Below, piece by piece: positions 42,162 through 44,185 of a stretch of 44,185 nt of DNA (position 1 is the first letter of the stretch; every line of letters starts with the position of its first letter). This DNA is from Rhodospirillales bacterium (GTDB taxonomy: Bacteria > Pseudomonadota > Alphaproteobacteria > Rhodospirillales > Magnetospirillaceae). The position numbers and the translations under genes were made by a program. The DNA lies in contig JAATGN010000199.1 of assembly GCA_015654615.1 (NCBI GenBank), positions 1 through 44,185 of the forward strand, in the 5' to 3' direction. The notes below the pieces were generated by a model that ran no database searches, was not told where the DNA came from, and worked only from the letters and a program-made list of their open reading frames with translations.

Positions 42162-42959
42162 ATGGCCCGACTCCTCGCGCTGTTCACCGTCCTTCTCTCC
42201 TGCCTTCCGGGCGCGGCGGCGGCCGCCGTACCGCCCGAGGTCGTCGCCTCCTTCGCCCCCGGCGGCCGGTTGCGGGTCGCCATCAATTTCGGCAACCCGG
42301 TCCTCGCCCAGAAAGACCCGCAGAGTGGACGGCCGCGCGGCGTTTCGGCCGACCTGGCCGAAGAACTGGCGCGGCGCCTGGGCCTACCGCTCGACTTCGT
42401 CACCTTCGACGGCGCCGGCAAGGTGTTCGACGCCCTGAAGACGGGGGCGTGGGACCTGGCGTTCCTGGCCATCGATCCGGTTCGGGCGGCCGAGATCGAC
42501 TTCTCGCCGCCCTATGTGGTGATCGAAGGCACCTATCTGGTGCCCGCCGATTCTCCGCTGCGCAGCGTCGACCAGGTGGATCGCCCCGGCGTCCGCATCG
42601 CCGTGGGCCGCGGCAGCGCCTACGATCTTTATCTCACCCGCGCGCTGACGTCGGCCCAACTGGTTCGCGCCCCGACCTCGGCCGCCGCCATCGCACTTTT
42701 CCAGAGCGACGGGCTGGATGCGGCGGGCGGCGTCAGACAGCCCCTGGTCGAAGCGGCGACCGCCAACCCGGGGCTGCGCGTCATTCCCGGCCGTTTCATG
42801 GCCATCGAGCAGGCGATGGGCACCCCGAAGGGCCGCACCGCCGCGGCACGCTATCTGCAGGGCTTCATCGAGGAGATGAAGGCGTCCGGCTTCGTCGCCA
42901 GGGCCTTGGCCGCCAGCGGCCAGGCCGACGCGGCGGTGGCTCCGCCGATGGCCCGCTGA
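42162..42959 (+). CDS. Orphan periplasmic solute-binding protein (SBP_bac_3 type)
   Basis: The 265-residue protein starts with a clear signal peptide (about 1-22: R-L-L-A-L-F-T-V-L-L-S-C-L-P-G-A-A-A-A-A) and continues as a type 3 (amino-acid-like) solute-binding domain: L-R-V-A-I-N-F-G-N-P-V-L, G-V-S-A-D-L-A-E-E-L-A-R-R-L-G-L-P, A-W-D-L-A-F-L-A-I-D-P-V-R-A. No permease or ATPase gene is adjacent, so it may work with a transporter encoded elsewhere or as a sensor. The ATG at 42162 begins the signal peptide; the frame upstream runs through the tRNA and is not coding. It converges with pdxA2. Confidence 0.85.
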   Translation: MARLLALFTVLLSCLPGAAAAAVPPEVVASFAPGGRLRVAINFGNPVLAQKDPQSGRPRGVSADLAEELARRLGLPLDFVTFDGAGKVFDALKTGAWDLAFLAIDPVRAAEIDFSPPYVVIEGTYLVPADSPLRSVDQVDRPGVRIAVGRGSAYDLYLTRALTSAQLVRAPTSAAAIALFQSDGLDAAGGVRQPLVEAATANPGLRVIPGRFMAIEQAMGTPKGRTAAARYLQGFIEEMKASGFVARALAASGQADAAVAPPMAR

Positions 42960-42974
42960 GCCGGGCCGCTCGCC

Positions 42975-43970
42975 TCAAGACCGTTTGGGCGCCAGTTCGA
43001 TGGCCTGCTTCAGGGCCTCGAGCAGGCTGCGTTCGTCGGCGACGCCGGTCCCGGCGATGTCGAAGGCGGTCCCATGATCGACCGAGGTCCGGACCACCGG
43101 CAGGCCCACGGTGATATTCACGCCCGCCTCGATGCCGAAAACCTTGATGGGACCATGCCCCTGGTCGTGATACATCGCCACCACCAGATCGAAATCGCCG
43201 CGGGCCGCCCGAAAGAACAGGGTATCGGCCGGCAGCGGCCCGTCCACCTTCCAGCCCTTGGCCCGAACGGCGGCGATGGCCGGGGCGATCTTCTCGGCCT
43301 CCTCGCCATGCCCGAACAGTCCGTTCTCGCCGGCATGCGGATTGATGGCGCAGACGCCGATGTGCGGATCGGCGATTCCCGCCTTGACCAGGGTGTCGCG
43401 GCCCCGCTGGATGGTACGTTCCACCAGGGCCGGGTTGATGCGCGCGATGGCGTCCAGCAGACCGATATGGGTGGTGACATGGATCACCCGCAGCCTGGGG
43501 GCGGTCAACATCATCGAGACTTCCGGCGTCCCGGTCAGATGCGCCAGCAATTCGGTATGGCCGGGATATCGATGGCCGGCGGCGTGCAGCGCCTCCTTGC
43601 TGATCGGAGCGGTGCAGATGGCATCGGCCACGCCCTCGACCACCAATTGGCAGGCCCGCTCGATATAGCGATAGGCCGCCTCGCCGGCCACTGCGGAGAC
43701 CGCGCCGAAGGGAAGGTCGTCCGGCACCAGGGCGAGATCGACCACATCGACGGTCCCGGTTTCGAAGCGCGCCTCGGCGGGACGGGAGACGGCGCGCACC
43801 TGGAGGGACGAGCCGATGATGGCGCCGGCTTGCCGCAACCGGCCGGCATCTCCGACGATCAATGGCCGGCAGGTGGCGTAGACCTCTTGATGGGCAAGGC
43901 TCCGCATGATGATTTCCGGACCGACGCCCGCCGGGTCACCCATGGTGATGGCGATGATGGGGCGAGACAT
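42975..43970 (-). CDS. pdxA2: PdxA2-type 4-phospho sugar acid dehydrogenase
   Basis: The 331-residue protein matches the PdxA family: M-G-D-P-A-G-V-G-P-E near the N-terminus, G-H-T-E-L-L-A-H, I-N-P-H-A-G-E-N-G and M-Y-H-D-Q-G-H-G-P-I-K with the metal-binding His residues. The gene overlaps or closely follows a four-carbon acid sugar kinase gene, the setting of PdxA2 enzymes that oxidise 4-phospho-D-threonate or D-erythronate rather than making vitamin B6. An AAGGAG 6 bases upstream fixes the start at 43970; a TTG at 43985 is less likely. Which sugar acid is used cannot be read from the sequence. Confidence 0.88.
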   Translation of the reverse strand: MSRPIIAITMGDPAGVGPEIIMRSLAHQEVYATCRPLIVGDAGRLRQAGAIIGSSLQVRAVSRPAEARFETGTVDVVDLALVPDDLPFGAVSAVAGEAAYRYIERACQLVVEGVADAICTAPISKEALHAAGHRYPGHTELLAHLTGTPEVSMMLTAPRLRVIHVTTHIGLLDAIARINPALVERTIQRGRDTLVKAGIADPHIGVCAINPHAGENGLFGHGEEAEKIAPAIAAVRAKGWKVDGPLPADTLFFRAARGDFDLVVAMYHDQGHGPIKVFGIEAGVNITVGLPVVRTSVDHGTAFDIAGTGVADERSLLEALKQAIELAPKRS

Positions 43971-43981
43971 GCTGTTCTCCT

Positions 43982-44185
43982 TCAAGTTTTAAGTCGATCA
44001 AGGCAGCGGCGCAGGGTCGCGGCATCGCCGAACCCGCCGGCCTTGGTGACGACGGGAATGGACCGGCCGCACAACGTCATTCCCAGCGGCACGCCGGGCT
44101 CGACCTCGTCGAGCAGCCGGATGCCGTGCACCCCCATTCGCGACAGCAGGGCACAGGCGGTATCGCCGCCGGTGGCCACCAGGGC
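43982..44185 (-). CDS. Four-carbon acid sugar kinase, C-terminal end (partial)
   Basis: The frame is open to the window edge; only the last 67 residues are visible. They contain A-T-G-G-D-T-A and V-T-K-A-G-G-F-G-D, the C-terminal nucleotide-binding hallmarks of DUF1537/four-carbon acid sugar kinases (DtnK/DenK/OtnK group). It would phosphorylate D-threonate or D-erythronate to give the substrate of the pdxA2 product 11 bases downstream. The two genes form an operon. Confidence 0.88.
   Translation of the reverse strand, partial: ALVATGGDTACALLSRMGVHGIRLLDEVEPGVPLGMTLCGRSIPVVTKAGGFGDAATLRRCLDRLKT

Noticed and set aside
1-44185. CRISPR array, transposase, or prophage head genes
   Set aside because: No regularly spaced repeats, no transposase-like protein, and no capsid, portal or terminase genes are present; the tail-like genes belong to an eCIS rather than a phage.

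Overview
The window is a GC-rich stretch of a bacterial chromosome, most likely from an alphaproteobacterium of the Rhodospirillales type. That assignment is an inference. It rests on the strongly GC-ending codons, the fused double NarK followed by narGHJI-ppiC-moaA, the tRNA-Gly(UCC), the REP-like 'CGTCAT..CCGGGCTTGACCCGG' repeat common in this class, and a PdxA2/four-carbon sugar acid kinase pair. No single marker gives a genus.

Region 1 (about 443-24808, + strand) is a complete extracellular contractile injection system (eCIS; the Afp/PVC/MAC family of headless phage-tail-like particles), apparently one long operon with many 1-4 base gene overlaps. The order is DUF4255 cap/terminator, an unknown eCIS protein, sheath, tube 1, tube 2, DUF5908, LysM baseplate hub, VgrG-like spike, gp25-like wedge, two very large baseplate wedge proteins, two glycosyltransferases, a small DUF4157 protein, a 1373-residue tape measure, an AAA+ ATPase and a DUF4280 PAAR-like tip. 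No tail-fibre gene is recognisable where pvc13/afp13 would lie; the two glycosyltransferases and the DUF4157 gene sit there. The second baseplate protein ends in a DUF1906-type glycoside-hydrolase-like domain on a long proline-rich tether.

Region 2 (24827-27967, - strand) holds two convergent genes that look like the cargo. Both start with a disordered N-terminus carrying a short motif (L-N/G-A-R/S-P-A then QR, and later a P-V-x-QR-like motif) that is also in the DUF4157 protein. The 332-residue protein has a C-terminal domain resembling the Bacillus spore transglutaminase Tgl, with Cys159, Glu258 and His271 aligning to its catalytic residues. The 708-residue protein is unassigned, with a candidate Cys/His pair. 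This architecture (glycosylation genes, a glycan-active baseplate tether, a protein cross-linking effector and a shared N-terminal tag) is the main novel content of the window.

Region 3 (28316-41635) is an anaerobic nitrate respiration locus. A small four-helix membrane protein and a Crp/Fnr regulator lie on the - strand, divergent from a tightly coupled operon narK (double transporter)-narG-narH-narJ-narI-ppiC-moaA-ric. Two FNR/DNR-type palindromes lie in the divergent promoter region, one at a spacing fitting a class II activated promoter for narK. NarGHI reduces nitrate at the membrane, NarJ and a parvulin-type PPIase help maturation, MoaA supplies molybdopterin, and Ric repairs nitrosative damage.

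Region 4 (41636-44185) has REP-like palindromes, a tRNA-Gly(UCC), an orphan periplasmic solute-binding protein, and on the - strand pdxA2 preceded by the 3' end of a four-carbon acid sugar kinase that runs off the window.
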